Source: Psychrobacter immobilis (lineage in GTDB: Bacteria; Pseudomonadota; Gammaproteobacteria; Pseudomonadales; Moraxellaceae). From it: a stretch of 64,000 nt of DNA. The position numbers and the translations under genes were made by a program. The stretch is from contig NZ_CAJGZJ010000005.1 in assembly GCF_904846225.1 (NCBI RefSeq), positions 1 to 64,000 of the forward strand, in the 5' to 3' direction. The notes beneath the pieces were generated by a model. It did not search any database, was not told the origin of the DNA, and was given only the letters and a program-made list of their open reading frames with translations. Numbering within the stretch: position 1 is the stretch's first letter; every line of letters begins with the position of its first letter. Below, piece by piece: positions 47,812 to 57,097 of the stretch.

Positions 47812-48303
47812 TCAATAGTTTGCCTCATTTGGCAACAGCTCAAGTGTTTCTGCCATATCTATAATCGCGTACCAATGCTTTGGCTCTAATGGAATAACGG
47901 TAAGCTGCTCACAGCCTTTTCTCAGTAGTAACGAGTCTTCAAGTGCTGGCAAAAACTTAAGCTCTGATAAGGGTAGGACGTCCGCAAAAGCCTGATCAAA
48001 AGTGACATCTATCATATACCAGCGCGGTTTCTCTTCGGTTGCGAGCGGATCATAATGACGATGCTCAGGATGAAACTGTGAAGGATCAGCGTAGCCCGCT
48101 TTGCTGACGGTCATTATACCAGCCACGCCTGATGGTTTGGCGCTAGAATGATAAAAGAAAATCTTGTCACCAACATTCATATCATCGCGCATAAAATTGC
48201 GGGCGCGGTAATTGCGGACGCCATCCCAGCTGTCTGTCTCTAACCGCTGCAAATCTTCAATACCAAAAAATTTTGGGTTGGACTTCATTAACCAATAAGC
48301 CAT
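47812..48303 (-). CDS. EVE domain-containing protein
   Basis: A 163-residue protein that is essentially one EVE domain, a PUA-like fold related to YTH domains that binds modified bases. The family start MAYWLMKSNPKFFGIEDLQ, the NFMRDDMNVGDKIFFYHSS segment and GVAGIMTVSKAGYADPSQF are clear. Bacterial single-domain members have no firmly established role. Binding of modified nucleic acids is inferred from the fold. The start at 48303 follows AAGGAT. It is not beside restriction or defence genes here. Confidence 0.9.
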   Translation of the reverse strand: MAYWLMKSNPKFFGIEDLQRLETDSWDGVRNYRARNFMRDDMNVGDKIFFYHSSAKPSGVAGIMTVSKAGYADPSQFHPEHRHYDPLATEEKPRWYMIDVTFDQAFADVLPLSELKFLPALEDSLLLRKGCEQLTVIPLEPKHWYAIIDMAETLELLPNEANY

Positions 48304-48538
48304 ATGCTTTATCCTTATATTATTATCAATATACAATCATTATTTATTTATGATAAAAGTAATATTTAATACGCTGCTGATATTTTGCCTGTAAGCCTGC
48401 TGTTTTAACATCCGTTTTTGTAAATGGTATTATTAGTAATTATATTATCGCTATGCTTTTCTTTACGTCGGCTAGCCGTTATCCTAGCGCAACTCTCTGC
48501 TAATAACAGCAGCGACTCATTTATAGATACATTCGTTT

Positions 48539-49885
48539 ATGCCAAATACTAAATCTGTTCATTCTTCAAACGACATTAGCTCATCAAATGATTGTACTAA
48601 AGGTGCGCTAAAGGTGAGAGATATTCCATTAGCGTTATATATACATATCCCGTGGTGCGTAAAAAAGTGTCCTTATTGCGACTTTAACTCGCACGAGTTG
48701 CCGGCAGATATGCAGCTGTCCATGTATGATGAGTACGTGGATGCGCTATTGTTAGATGCCAGTATGCAACAGTCATTAGCGCAAGGGCGCGAGATTGGCT
48801 CAATATTTATTGGCGGTGGTACGCCATCATTATTACCAATTGCACAGTATCAGCGGTTATTTCTTGGTTTACGCAATATTTTTAGATTGGCTGAGGACAT
48901 CGAAGTGACGATGGAGGCTAATCCTGGTACGTTAGAGCACGCGCCTTTTGCCGAGTATTTGAATGTGGGAATCAACCGTTTATCGATTGGTGTACAAAGC
49001 TTTGCCGCTGATAAGTTAACAACGCTGGGTCGTATACATGATCCTGCTCAGGCATTATCAGCGATTCGCGCGGCCCGTGCAGCTGGTTTTGAGCGGGTCA
49101 ATGTAGATTTGATGCATGGGCTGCCGCAGCAAACCATGGGTGAAGCTATAAATGACATTCAAATGGCGCACGATGCGGGCGCAACGCATATCTCTTGGTA
49201 TCAGTTAACGATTGAACCCAATACCGTATTTTACCGTAGCCAGCCTATTTTGCCAGATGAAGACAATTTGGCAGATATTGAGCAAGCAGGTCAGGCTCTA
49301 TTACAGCAATTGGGCTATGACAATTATGAAGTATCCGCTTGGGCAGGCGCATCAGATAAACCATGCCGACATAATATCAATTATTGGCAGTTTGGGGATT
49401 ATCTAGCGATTGGTGCTGGCGCGCATGGCAAAGTGACGGTTGATAATAGCGAATCAGGTAACAACGCATTGCTATTAAGTGAGAGTACACTGAAAACGTT
49501 AGATAAGCATGAAGATCAAGGTAATGAGTTAGTAGCGGAGTCAGGAATTTATCGTTTTAGTAAGTCGCGTCTGCCAAAAGATTATGTGGACGATAAAGAA
49601 GACAATGCATATTTTGGTATCAGCCAAACCCCACCAAAGATGATTGGCTGGCAAGAAATTGCGAGTGATGAACTGGTGAGTGAGTTTATGCTCAATGCAT
49701 TGCGTTTACATAATGGTGTTTCTTGGGAATTGTTTGAGAATCGAACAGGGCTCTGCTATGAAAATATTGCCATACAAGTGAATAAACTGGTCAAGCAGGG
49801 TTTATTAGTAGACAATCCTGAGCAGTTGCAGCCGACAGCATTAGGTAGTAGATACCTGAATCAGATATTGCGAGCGTTTTTATAA
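48539..49885 (+). CDS. hemW: radical SAM haem chaperone-like protein HemW
   Basis: HemW is the radical SAM protein related to coproporphyrinogen III dehydrogenase HemN, and is now viewed as a haem-trafficking protein rather than an oxidase. The iron-sulfur cluster ligands are Cys40, Cys44 and Cys47 in IPWCVKKCPYCDF. GGGTPSLLP, VTMEANPGT and GVNRLSIGVQSF-like stretches follow. The C-terminal winged-helix region begins around LVSEFMLNALRL. The 448 residues include a serine-rich N-terminal extension and an acidic insert (near residues 325-355) relative to E. coli. rdgB, the frequent neighbour, is absent. Confidence 0.93.
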   Translation: MPNTKSVHSSNDISSSNDCTKGALKVRDIPLALYIHIPWCVKKCPYCDFNSHELPADMQLSMYDEYVDALLLDASMQQSLAQGREIGSIFIGGGTPSLLPIAQYQRLFLGLRNIFRLAEDIEVTMEANPGTLEHAPFAEYLNVGINRLSIGVQSFAADKLTTLGRIHDPAQALSAIRAARAAGFERVNVDLMHGLPQQTMGEAINDIQMAHDAGATHISWYQLTIEPNTVFYRSQPILPDEDNLADIEQAGQALLQQLGYDNYEVSAWAGASDKPCRHNINYWQFGDYLAIGAGAHGKVTVDNSESGNNALLLSESTLKTLDKHEDQGNELVAESGIYRFSKSRLPKDYVDDKEDNAYFGISQTPPKMIGWQEIASDELVSEFMLNALRLHNGVSWELFENRTGLCYENIAIQVNKLVKQGLLVDNPEQLQPTALGSRYLNQILRAFL

Positions 49886-49908
49886 TTGAGAAATGTGTTT
49901 ATAGTAAA

Positions 49909-49942
49909 TAAAAAAGGGCTTATCAAATAATGATAAGCCCTT
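49909..49942 (-). terminator. terminator of the entericidin gene
   Basis: A perfect 12-bp stem AAGGGCTTATCA/TGATAAGCCCTT, loop of five, with a T run on the minus strand. It also lies just past hemW. Confidence 0.85.
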
Positions 49943-49965
49943 CAAACTGTCTAAGAAATTAATAC

Positions 49966-50106
49966 TTAGATTTTGTTTTGAACGTCTTGTGCTGTGCCAG
50001 TTACTGCATCACCAGCGCCAGATACGTCTTGGCCTAAACCTTTAAAAGTGTTGCAACCAGTTAGAACAAACATAGCAGCCAAAGATGCGATAATTAATTT
50101 TTTCAT
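49966..50106 (-). CDS. entericidin A/B family lipoprotein (46 aa)
   Basis: A short frame encodes a lipoprotein with MKKLIIASLAAMFVLTGC (Cys18) followed by NTFKGLGQDVSGAGDAV. The mature start closely follows that of E. coli EcnA and EcnB (CNT.RG.GEDI). Entericidins are small outer-membrane-associated lipoproteins, proposed in E. coli to act as a toxin/antidote pair in stationary phase. A single copy is seen here. A GAGGA ribosome binding site and a dedicated terminator support it strongly. Confidence 0.88.
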   Translation of the reverse strand: MKKLIIASLAAMFVLTGCNTFKGLGQDVSGAGDAVTGTAQDVQNKI

Positions 50107-50356
50107 AATGATATCCTCAAAAATAAACGGGTGGTTATAAACATTAACAGTGATGCTAAGAACGATGCTTAAGCCTCACTGAGGGTATTAGATATGCTGA
50201 CAATGTATAAGTATCATCTCTATATCTGCTACAGACATCATAGTGAAAGTTAAAAACCCTGCACAGTATCAAAATGTAATTATTGCAAGTAAACTGTAAC
50301 TTTTCATTACACTTAGCCCATAAGGTCAATCAGTTTTGACCACTTAAGGATTTAGT

Positions 50357-50917
50357 ATGACCATTCATATCGTGCTAGTGGGCCCCAAAATGCCTAGTAA
50401 CACTGGTAACATTATTCGTTTGTGTGCTAATAGTGGCGCGCAGTTGCATTTGGTCAGACCGTTAGGGTTCGAGCTTGATGATAAAAAGCTGCGCCGAGCA
50501 GGCCTCGATTATCACGAGTATGCGCATCTGCAAGTGCACGATGACTGGATAGCGGCGAGAAAATCACTGCAATTGGCTGACTGTCAGATTATTACAGCAC
50601 TGACGACCAAACTTAGTAAACCTTTTTACGATTATGACTTTAGCGGACAGAATATCGCTGAACAAACAGATGATGCTTTGATGCCTAATATCGCGCTGGT
50701 TTTTGGTTCTGAGACAGCCGGATTGGCCGATGATATCCGTGAAGATATTGGGGCTAGCAATTGGTTAAGATTGCCCATGCTAGCGGACTCACGTAGTTTG
50801 AATTTGTCTAATAGCGTGGCAATATGCTTGTATGAGATTTGGCGTCAGCAAGGGTTCGCAGGCGATGAAGGGCGTAGTATTGGGTATGAGACATTAACCG
50901 TTTATGACCCAAAATAG
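50357..50917 (+). CDS. trmL: tRNA (cytidine/uridine-34-2'-O)-methyltransferase TrmL
   Basis: TrmL methylates the ribose of the wobble base in tRNA-Leu isoacceptors, including one that first needs the MnmG/MnmE modification. The 186 residues form a SPOUT-fold domain with the expected motifs: HIVLVGPKMPSNTGNIIRLCAN, HLVRPLGFELDDKKLRRAGLDY, ALVFGSETAGL and RLPMLADSRSLNLSNSVAICLYE, the C-terminal knot that binds SAM. It is about 30 residues longer than in E. coli. It converges on the tus genes, 73 bases away. Confidence 0.95.
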   Translation: MTIHIVLVGPKMPSNTGNIIRLCANSGAQLHLVRPLGFELDDKKLRRAGLDYHEYAHLQVHDDWIAARKSLQLADCQIITALTTKLSKPFYDYDFSGQNIAEQTDDALMPNIALVFGSETAGLADDIREDIGASNWLRLPMLADSRSLNLSNSVAICLYEIWRQQGFAGDEGRSIGYETLTVYDPK

Positions 50918-50990
50918 CAGTTGATATTCTTACTGATTCTGATTAAACGTCTAGACGTAGGTAGCAATCAGTGCTGCTTTATAAACAACT

Positions 50991-51344
50991 TTATAAGCAA
51001 TTAGGCGGCTTCGGTAGCCCAGCAAGACGATTAACGTGGCGGGCAACCAAGCCAGTATTGAATAATTGCTGCAATTTTTGATTGCTAATATCGTGCTCTG
51101 GCAAGGTCTTTTGTAGCCACTTAATGAGCGGCCTTGTCGCTGGCGCGTGATTAAACTTAACAAAAAACGCTCGTACTTGTTGTAAAATCTGTAAATGCTC
51201 AGTATCTAAATTCACGTCTAAAGTGTCCGCCAGCTGCTGAGCGATATCAGATGTCCAAATAGTATGATCAGATAAATGACCGTCTTGATCCAATTTAACA
51301 TTCATAACGGTTATAGTGGCGGGAGTTACATTATCGTTATTCAT
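50991..51344 (-). CDS. tusE: sulfur relay protein TusE (DsrC family)
   Basis: TusE takes sulfur from TusD and hands it to MnmA for tRNA thiolation. The 117 residues show the DsrC fold features (LQILQQVRAFFVKFNHAPATRPLIKWL) and the essential penultimate cysteine, Cys116, in the C-terminal arm PKPPNCL. Its start overlaps the tusB stop by four bases. It is the last gene of the leftward tusDCBE set. Confidence 0.92.
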   Translation of the reverse strand: MNNDNVTPATITVMNVKLDQDGHLSDHTIWTSDIAQQLADTLDVNLDTEHLQILQQVRAFFVKFNHAPATRPLIKWLQKTLPEHDISNQKLQQLFNTGLVARHVNRLAGLPKPPNCL

Positions 51345-51670
51345 AAGGCAATAGTCACTACTTTATCAAATTGATTGTCTTGAGTCAGTTGGACCCATTC
51401 TGCATCTGTTAAAATGCCATTTAGTTTGGCGTTTAGGTTTAGCTTGCCGCTGGTATTGGACGTAAGCTGAGCGATATCATTCGCTAGCGCATAGATACCA
51501 GCGATACCCTGTATCTCGCTATCACCCAAATGTGCATTAAACCAATCGATAAAAGCGACCGTTGTGCCCAGTAGGATAACGCTGTCACCCGCGCGCCATG
51601 TGCGCGCCATCTCTTCAGTACTGCGTCCAAGCGTATCCATCGTGCTATGTAATTGATATAAAGTTGCCAT
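51341..51670 (-). CDS. tusB: sulfur relay protein TusB (DsrH family)
   Basis: TusB is a structural subunit of the TusBCD hexamer that passes sulfur towards TusE. The 109 residues begin MATLYQLHST, as expected for the family, then GDSVILLGTTVAFIDWF and IQGIAGIYALANDI. Conservation in this family is low, and the call leans on its position between tusC and tusE. A longer start at 51700 is open but lacks a ribosome binding site. Confidence 0.82.
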   Translation of the reverse strand: MATLYQLHSTMDTLGRSTEEMARTWRAGDSVILLGTTVAFIDWFNAHLGDSEIQGIAGIYALANDIAQLTSNTSGKLNLNAKLNGILTDAEWVQLTQDNQFDKVVTIAL

Positions 51671-51851
51671 AATAGAATAATATCCAGTTACTGTCGTCAT
51701 TTTAGTATAGTCAAATCCCTATAGACCCGCTACATCGTCACCCACGCTTGATGTACTATTTGTGCGTGGCTTCCTTGTATCGAAATTATTTGGCTTCGAC
51801 TATATCAAACACTAAAGCTTATATCTGTTTATCCAACAAGAATACCTGCCG

Positions 51852-52175
51852 TCAAAACCTCAAAATCTGCTTAAAATCTTGCGAGTTCACAACGTCTGGT
51901 ACTAACGTCAGTTGTGAGACCAAATCAGCTGGTAACATCCCCATGATCCAACCACTAAAAACGTCATCAGGTAGCCAAGCGGCTGACATATCGTACAGCT
52001 CAAGTGACTGAATCATGCCATGCAAACGCGACTCAGGCTGCATCAATAAACCAAAGACAGGGGCGTCCAAATACAGCTGTACTTCATTGCCAAAGGTGGC
52101 CAGCGTTAGTGCGAGCGCACAACCTTCATAACTGGCCATTTCAGTAGGGGTATGCAGCTGAATTAATAATTTCAT
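51852..52175 (-). CDS. tusC: sulfur relay protein TusC (DsrF-like)
   Basis: A 107-residue DsrE-superfamily protein. The N-terminal strand and helix (LLIQLHTPTEMASYEGCALALTLATFG) and FGLLMQPESRLHGMIQSLELYDM follow the TusC pattern. TusC forms the TusBCD complex and has no catalytic cysteine of its own. The gaps to tusB (181 bases) and tusD (80 bases) are longer than usual for this operon. Confidence 0.82.
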   Translation of the reverse strand: MKLLIQLHTPTEMASYEGCALALTLATFGNEVQLYLDAPVFGLLMQPESRLHGMIQSLELYDMSAAWLPDDVFSGWIMGMLPADLVSQLTLVPDVVNSQDFKQILRF

Positions 52176-52255
52176 GGGTGATTCCTAATCTGATTGGTCA
52201 CTGACTATTAGCACTGTGGCCACTTTATAGTGGATCGACTACGGTATTCATTTTA

Positions 52256-52690
52256 TTAAAACTGCATTAACTGACGACTGTCTTGCATCATCATGGCAAG
52301 CTCGCTCAGTCCGACCAAGGTAAACCCTGTGGCAAGATTGTCGGTATCAAGCTGATGGCGGGTACTATTATCAGTGTCGCTGACACCGCGGCTGAGCGCG
52401 GTACTGACGCAGACGGGCAGTAGTAACGCATACTGTCCAGCAAGGTTTTGCCATTCTTTGGTCAAATTAACTTGGTCTGCAGATTGCCAGCGTAAACGAT
52501 TGGCAAGATGGGCTGCATCTCCATAAAAAAAGATATTTAAGACAGCTTTTTGTTCAGTCGCATCGCTACCCGCTGTATCATTATTGATAACGGTGCTCTG
52601 AAGATAAGCTTTGGCATAACGTAGTGCTAGATGAGCCAGCGGGTGACTGGGATCGGCGGTAATCAGGAGTAGCGGGGTATCTGTAGTCAT
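52256..52690 (-). CDS. tusD: sulfurtransferase TusD (DsrE family)
   Basis: TusD receives sulfur from TusA on a conserved cysteine, here Cys94 in LLPVCVSTALSRGV, and transfers it to TusE. The 144 residues have the family N-terminus (LLLITADPSHPLAHLALRYAKAYL) and FFYGDAAHLANRL. A short polar insert (residues 34-48) and another after residue 103 make it slightly longer than in E. coli. It is the first gene of the leftward tus set. Confidence 0.9.
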   Translation of the reverse strand: MTTDTPLLLITADPSHPLAHLALRYAKAYLQSTVINNDTAGSDATEQKAVLNIFFYGDAAHLANRLRWQSADQVNLTKEWQNLAGQYALLLPVCVSTALSRGVSDTDNSTRHQLDTDNLATGFTLVGLSELAMMMQDSRQLMQF

Positions 52691-52757
52691 AAATATCGTA
52701 TCGTTATTTGGCGTTTGTTGATGGATAAGGGTTCGCTGTCAACTCTGAGAGGTGGTC

Positions 52758-53789
52758 TTATTCTACATCACCTACTTTGATCATTTGTTTGCCGATATTT
52801 TCACCTGAAAACAGACCGATAAAGGCAGCAGGTATGTTTTCAAAACCTTCGATTAGGTTTTCTCGATATTTGATTTGCCCGTTATTATACCATTCTGCGA
52901 TTTGTTTTTTTGCCTCATCGAATCTGTCGTTAAAGTCGTAAACCACAAACCCTTCTATACGGGCACTTTTTTTGATCAACGTGTGCATCGGTCTGACACC
53001 TTGAGGAGGATGCTCTTTATTATAGTCAGCAATTTGACCGCAGATGACCATGCGACCATATGTATTGATGTTGGCTAAAACGGCATCAAATAACGCTCCG
53101 CCAACATTATCAAAAAATACATCCACACCATCAGGGCAAGCCTGTTTTATCGCTGCTGTCATATCGTCAGTTTGCTTATAATTGATACCTTTATCCAATC
53201 CTAACTCATTTTCGAGATAGTCTATTTTTTTTGCAGAACCTGCGATACCGATGACTTTACAACCCTTTACTTTCGCAATTTGGGCGGCGATACTACCGAC
53301 TGAGCCAGCAGCTCCAGAGACAACCACTGTATCCGTAGCTTTAAGTTGTCCGACATCTAAGATACCAAAATAGGCAGCCAGCCCAGGGACGCCAAGCATA
53401 CTGACGACGGTAGAAATAGGCGCAAGCTCAGGATCTACAATGTCAATATGACTAGTGCTCACGTTTTGATATTTTTGCCAAGCAAAGCGGCCATGGACAA
53501 TATCACCTTTTTTAAAAGTGTTATCGCGACTGGCAATAATTTGACCAACCGTTCTGCTAGTGATTGGTTTATTGAGCTCGAATTTATTACCAGCAGCATC
53601 GTCATCGCCTTTGTCCATAAAGCCGCGCATACCAGGATCAACCGACACATAGATGCTTTTTATTATAACTTCGCCTGCATTGAGCGTTGGCATCGGTATA
53701 TCATTGATTTTAAAGGTATCTTGGTTGGGCACACCAGTAGGATGGCTGGCAAGTACAATCTCTTTATTTTGCTCGATCGAATCGCTCAT
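52758..53789 (-). CDS. zinc-independent NADP-dependent oxidoreductase (MDR, CurA-like)
   Basis: A 343-residue medium-chain reductase of the leukotriene B4 12-hydroxydehydrogenase / CurA group, which reduces the double bond of alpha,beta-unsaturated carbonyls with NADPH. It has YVSVDPGMRGFM near the N-terminus, SMLGVPGLAAYFGILDVG, the nucleotide-binding VVSGAAGSVGSIAAQIAKVKGCKVIGIAGS and FDNVGGALFDAVL. Zinc ligands of alcohol dehydrogenases are absent. The true substrate is unknown. A run of 9-bp repeats begins 17 bases upstream of its start codon. Confidence 0.92.
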   Translation of the reverse strand: MSDSIEQNKEIVLASHPTGVPNQDTFKINDIPMPTLNAGEVIIKSIYVSVDPGMRGFMDKGDDDAAGNKFELNKPITSRTVGQIIASRDNTFKKGDIVHGRFAWQKYQNVSTSHIDIVDPELAPISTVVSMLGVPGLAAYFGILDVGQLKATDTVVVSGAAGSVGSIAAQIAKVKGCKVIGIAGSAKKIDYLENELGLDKGINYKQTDDMTAAIKQACPDGVDVFFDNVGGALFDAVLANINTYGRMVICGQIADYNKEHPPQGVRPMHTLIKKSARIEGFVVYDFNDRFDEAKKQIAEWYNNGQIKYRENLIEGFENIPAAFIGLFSGENIGKQMIKVGDVE

Positions 53790-54218
53790 TGTACATATCC
53801 TTTTATTATTGATCTTATTGATCTTATTGATCTTATTGATCTTATTTACTTATCCTACAATCGTCTAATAGGTTTTTATATTAGGCGACTTTATTCTTTA
53901 CGAAATAATTTTTACAGATAGCACGAGTGTTATCGTCGCTTCCCAAAATGATAATATGTTGTTCAGCATCTCTTTGAGCACAAAATTTTCATGCTATTAT
54001 AAAACGCTCAGTGCTTCATTTCCCCATATTCAATATATCAGCAGAACCTTTTTTTATAATTAGTAAAATGTTTGGTTTTTGGTGTTTTATCTTTGCTACG
54101 CTAATGGCATTATGACCAAGCCGTAAAAAAAACCACTAAAGCCTGCTGCTAGATTCAGGTAGTCTATTAATAAGAATAACACTCGCTATCATTCATATTG
54201 TAAGGAACGTTTATTACT
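53790..54218. other. intergenic region with a 9-bp repeat tract before glnE
   Basis: Other than the 9-bp tandem repeats near the reductase gene, this AT-rich divergent gap has no recognisable gene or terminator. It should carry promoters in both directions. Confidence 0.6.
53806..53846. repeat. 9-bp tandem repeat, four full copies plus five bases
   Basis: The unit TTATTGATC repeats exactly at 53806, 53815, 53824 and 53833, followed by TTATT. It lies 17-57 bases ahead of the start of the minus-strand reductase gene, where a change of copy number would shift the promoter or leader by 9 bases per unit. Confidence 0.9.
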
Positions 54219-57086
54219 ATGCCATCATCTGCGACCAATAGTATCGATTATCAGCCGACAGCAGAGCAACTGCAAGTTTTGCAGACGGCAAGTGAGTTTG
54301 CTTATCAAATTTGGCAGAGCCGAACGGTGTTTTGCCAGACGTTTTTACGCAGCTATCCATTAGATCAGACCTTAACACGTCAGCAAATCGATGATCTTAT
54401 ACAAGATTATACGTTGGATGAAGACTATCAACTCGTTGATGAAGTTAAGGTTATGAGTGGTCTGCGAAATCTGCGTACGTTACTGATGATGCGTTGGATT
54501 TGGCAAGATGCCTTACATATGATAGCACTTGAGCAATTAACCGACGAGCTCTCTGAGTTTGCAGATGGCTGTATCTCCTTTGCCAAAGATTATACCTATC
54601 AGCATTTAATTAAACAGTATGGCGAACCGACCTTTGTGAATGCACAAGGTAATACGCAGATTGATGATATGGCAATTATGGCCATGGGTAAGCTTGGCGC
54701 TCACGAGCTGAATTTATCGAGCGATATTGATCTGATTTTTGTCCATCAGGCACGTGGTGAAACCAATGGAGATAAAGCGCGCGGCACACGCAGTATAGAT
54801 AACAAGCGTTTTATGACTCGACTTGGTCAAGGTATTATTAAGTTACTCGATAACAAGACGGCCGATGGTTTTGCCTTTCGAGTCGATATGCGTCTACGTC
54901 CTTGGGGTGATGGTAGCGATTTGGCCATTCATCTTTCTGCACTACAAAAGTATTTTTCTTTGCATGGGCGTGCATGGGAGCGCTTTGCTTGGCTAAAAGC
55001 TCGGGTAGTAGGACACATAGAGTCGCCGTTCTATGATGAGCTGCAAGCACTTATCAAGCCATTCGTCTTTCGTTATTATGTCGATTATAGTGCGTTTTCT
55101 GCTCTCAGAGAGATGAAGTTTCTGATTCAAAACCAAGTAGCGCAGCGTGAGGATTTGGATAATATTAAGCTTGGCGCAGGCGGTATTAGAGACATTGAGT
55201 TTATCGTACAAGCGTTTCAATTGATCTATGGCGGTGCGCATCCACAGCTACAGATTAAGTCTTGTCTACAAGCGATGCAAGTATTGCACGAACTTGGGTA
55301 TTTAGAGCTGTCAACTTATGAGCAATTACAATTGGCTTATCGGTTTTTGCGTCGGCTTGAGCATGCGATTCAGGCGATTAATGATCAGCAAACTCAACGT
55401 TTACCCCATGATCCATACTGGCAACACAATTTAGCGATTACGCTCGGGTTTGACAATTGGAACGCACTGTTAAGCGTACTCAATCACCACCGCAACAATG
55501 TCAATGTTCCGTTTGAACGTATGGTCACCGAACGCCAAGTACCTGATCAGGAAGACACGCATCTTGAACCAGAAAATCTAGATGAGCAAATTGTACGTCT
55601 GAATCAAGTGCTCACAGAAGACAATCGTGAAATACTACAAGGTTTTTGGCAGTCAAAATTAGTCGCTAATTTAAGTGAAGAGGCAAGAGAGCGTTTGGAC
55701 GATGCGTATCCTGTAATCGTGCACGCATTATTAGCGCACCAAGATCAGCAGCAACTGGCCAACACGGCCTTGCCACGTCTCATTGCATTGATTGAAGCCA
55801 TTTGTCGTCGTTCTATATATCTGGTCATGATTGCAGAAAATCCCAATGCAACGATTGAGCTTATTCCGATGCTGTCAGCGAGCCCTTGGATTGCGAAAGA
55901 GCTGTCATATTATCCAGTGCTACTAGATAGCTTTTTGCAACAACGTTATCGTCATCTGCCCGACAAACTAGAGCTGCGTGATATTTTACGTCAACAGTTA
56001 TTGCGTGTAGAGCCCAATGATGAGGAAGAGCTACTCAGCGTCCTACGACTGTTTAAAAAGAATCAGATATTGGCGGTTGCTGCCAGCGATGTATTGGCTG
56101 AGCGCCCGATTATGAAGGTATCGGACTCTTTGACGTACATAGCAGAGGTGGTATTGGAAGCAGCGTTAGAGCGTGCTTTTTCAGAAATTGTCAAACGCTA
56201 TGGCTATCCTATCGGTCAAGATGGCGATCCAGTGACTGAAGCAGATTGCGGTTTTGCTATCATTGGTTATGGCAAACTTGGCGGTCTAGAACTGTCGTAT
56301 TCTTCAGATTTAGATTTGGTGTTTTTACATAAGGTAAAAGAGCAGGGAATGACCACTGGTGAAAACTCAGTGAGTGGGATGAAGTTTGCTGCGCGCTTGG
56401 TACAAAAACTGATGAATTACCTCAATACCCAAACTCGAGATGGCCGCGCTTATGAGATTGACATGCGTCTACGCCCCTCAGGTAATGCAGGTATGATGGT
56501 GGTCTCTTGCCATGCGTTTGAGACTTATCAGTTTGATAAAGCATGGTCTTGGGAGCATCAAGCGTTGGTCCGAGCGCGGGCGATTTGTGGGGACAGACGC
56601 GTCACTGCGCAGTTCTGCGATATTCGCCGAGAGGTGTTGGCATTGCCGCGCACGATTGAGCAAGTACGTTCTGAAGTGACCAGTATGCGCATAAAAATGC
56701 AAAAGCATCTGGGAACCAGTCAAGGTCAACAACAAGCTGGCAAGTTCCATCTTAAACAAGATGCAGGCGGAATCGTAGATATTGAGTTCTTGGCGCAATT
56801 TGCCGTATTGGCTTATTCTCATGAGTACCCAAGTTTGACTAAATGGAGTGACAACGTTCGTATTTTTGAAGAAGTTGCTTCATTAGGTATTTGGGAGGCG
56901 CAAGTTTGCCAAGATTTGACAGATGCCTATCTAAGAATTCGTGCCGCCACCCATCAGCTAGCGTTATCGGAGCAATCATTACTGGTTGATGAATCACTAT
57001 GGAAAGATACGAGAGCATTATTACACGCGCAATGGCAACATTTGATGGGCGTCGATTTGTCAGACAAGGACTGGCCGACACCTTAA
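54219..57086 (+). CDS. glnE: bifunctional glutamine synthetase adenylyltransferase/deadenylase GlnE
   Basis: GlnE adds AMP to glutamine synthetase to switch it off and removes it again, in response to the PII protein and glutamine. The 955 residues contain two nucleotidyltransferase domains. The N-terminal deadenylase has GKLGAHELNLSSDIDLIFVHQ near residue 160-175, and the C-terminal adenylylase has GYGKLGGLELSYSSDLDLVFLHK near 680-703. Each is followed by its conserved VDMRLRP or IDMRLRP and a helical domain (GAGGIRDIEFIVQ, DAGGIVDIEFLAQ). The start follows AAGGA. Confidence 0.97.
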   Translation: MPSSATNSIDYQPTAEQLQVLQTASEFAYQIWQSRTVFCQTFLRSYPLDQTLTRQQIDDLIQDYTLDEDYQLVDEVKVMSGLRNLRTLLMMRWIWQDALHMIALEQLTDELSEFADGCISFAKDYTYQHLIKQYGEPTFVNAQGNTQIDDMAIMAMGKLGAHELNLSSDIDLIFVHQARGETNGDKARGTRSIDNKRFMTRLGQGIIKLLDNKTADGFAFRVDMRLRPWGDGSDLAIHLSALQKYFSLHGRAWERFAWLKARVVGHIESPFYDELQALIKPFVFRYYVDYSAFSALREMKFLIQNQVAQREDLDNIKLGAGGIRDIEFIVQAFQLIYGGAHPQLQIKSCLQAMQVLHELGYLELSTYEQLQLAYRFLRRLEHAIQAINDQQTQRLPHDPYWQHNLAITLGFDNWNALLSVLNHHRNNVNVPFERMVTERQVPDQEDTHLEPENLDEQIVRLNQVLTEDNREILQGFWQSKLVANLSEEARERLDDAYPVIVHALLAHQDQQQLANTALPRLIALIEAICRRSIYLVMIAENPNATIELIPMLSASPWIAKELSYYPVLLDSFLQQRYRHLPDKLELRDILRQQLLRVEPNDEEELLSVLRLFKKNQILAVAASDVLAERPIMKVSDSLTYIAEVVLEAALERAFSEIVKRYGYPIGQDGDPVTEADCGFAIIGYGKLGGLELSYSSDLDLVFLHKVKEQGMTTGENSVSGMKFAARLVQKLMNYLNTQTRDGRAYEIDMRLRPSGNAGMMVVSCHAFETYQFDKAWSWEHQALVRARAICGDRRVTAQFCDIRREVLALPRTIEQVRSEVTSMRIKMQKHLGTSQGQQQAGKFHLKQDAGGIVDIEFLAQFAVLAYSHEYPSLTKWSDNVRIFEEVASLGIWEAQVCQDLTDAYLRIRAATHQLALSEQSLLVDESLWKDTRALLHAQWQHLMGVDLSDKDWPTP

Positions 57087-57097
57087 TAGGACTTTTT

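Noticed and set aside
53806..53846. CRISPR-like array
   Set aside because: The units are 9 bases and directly abutting with no spacers, so this is a simple tandem repeat.
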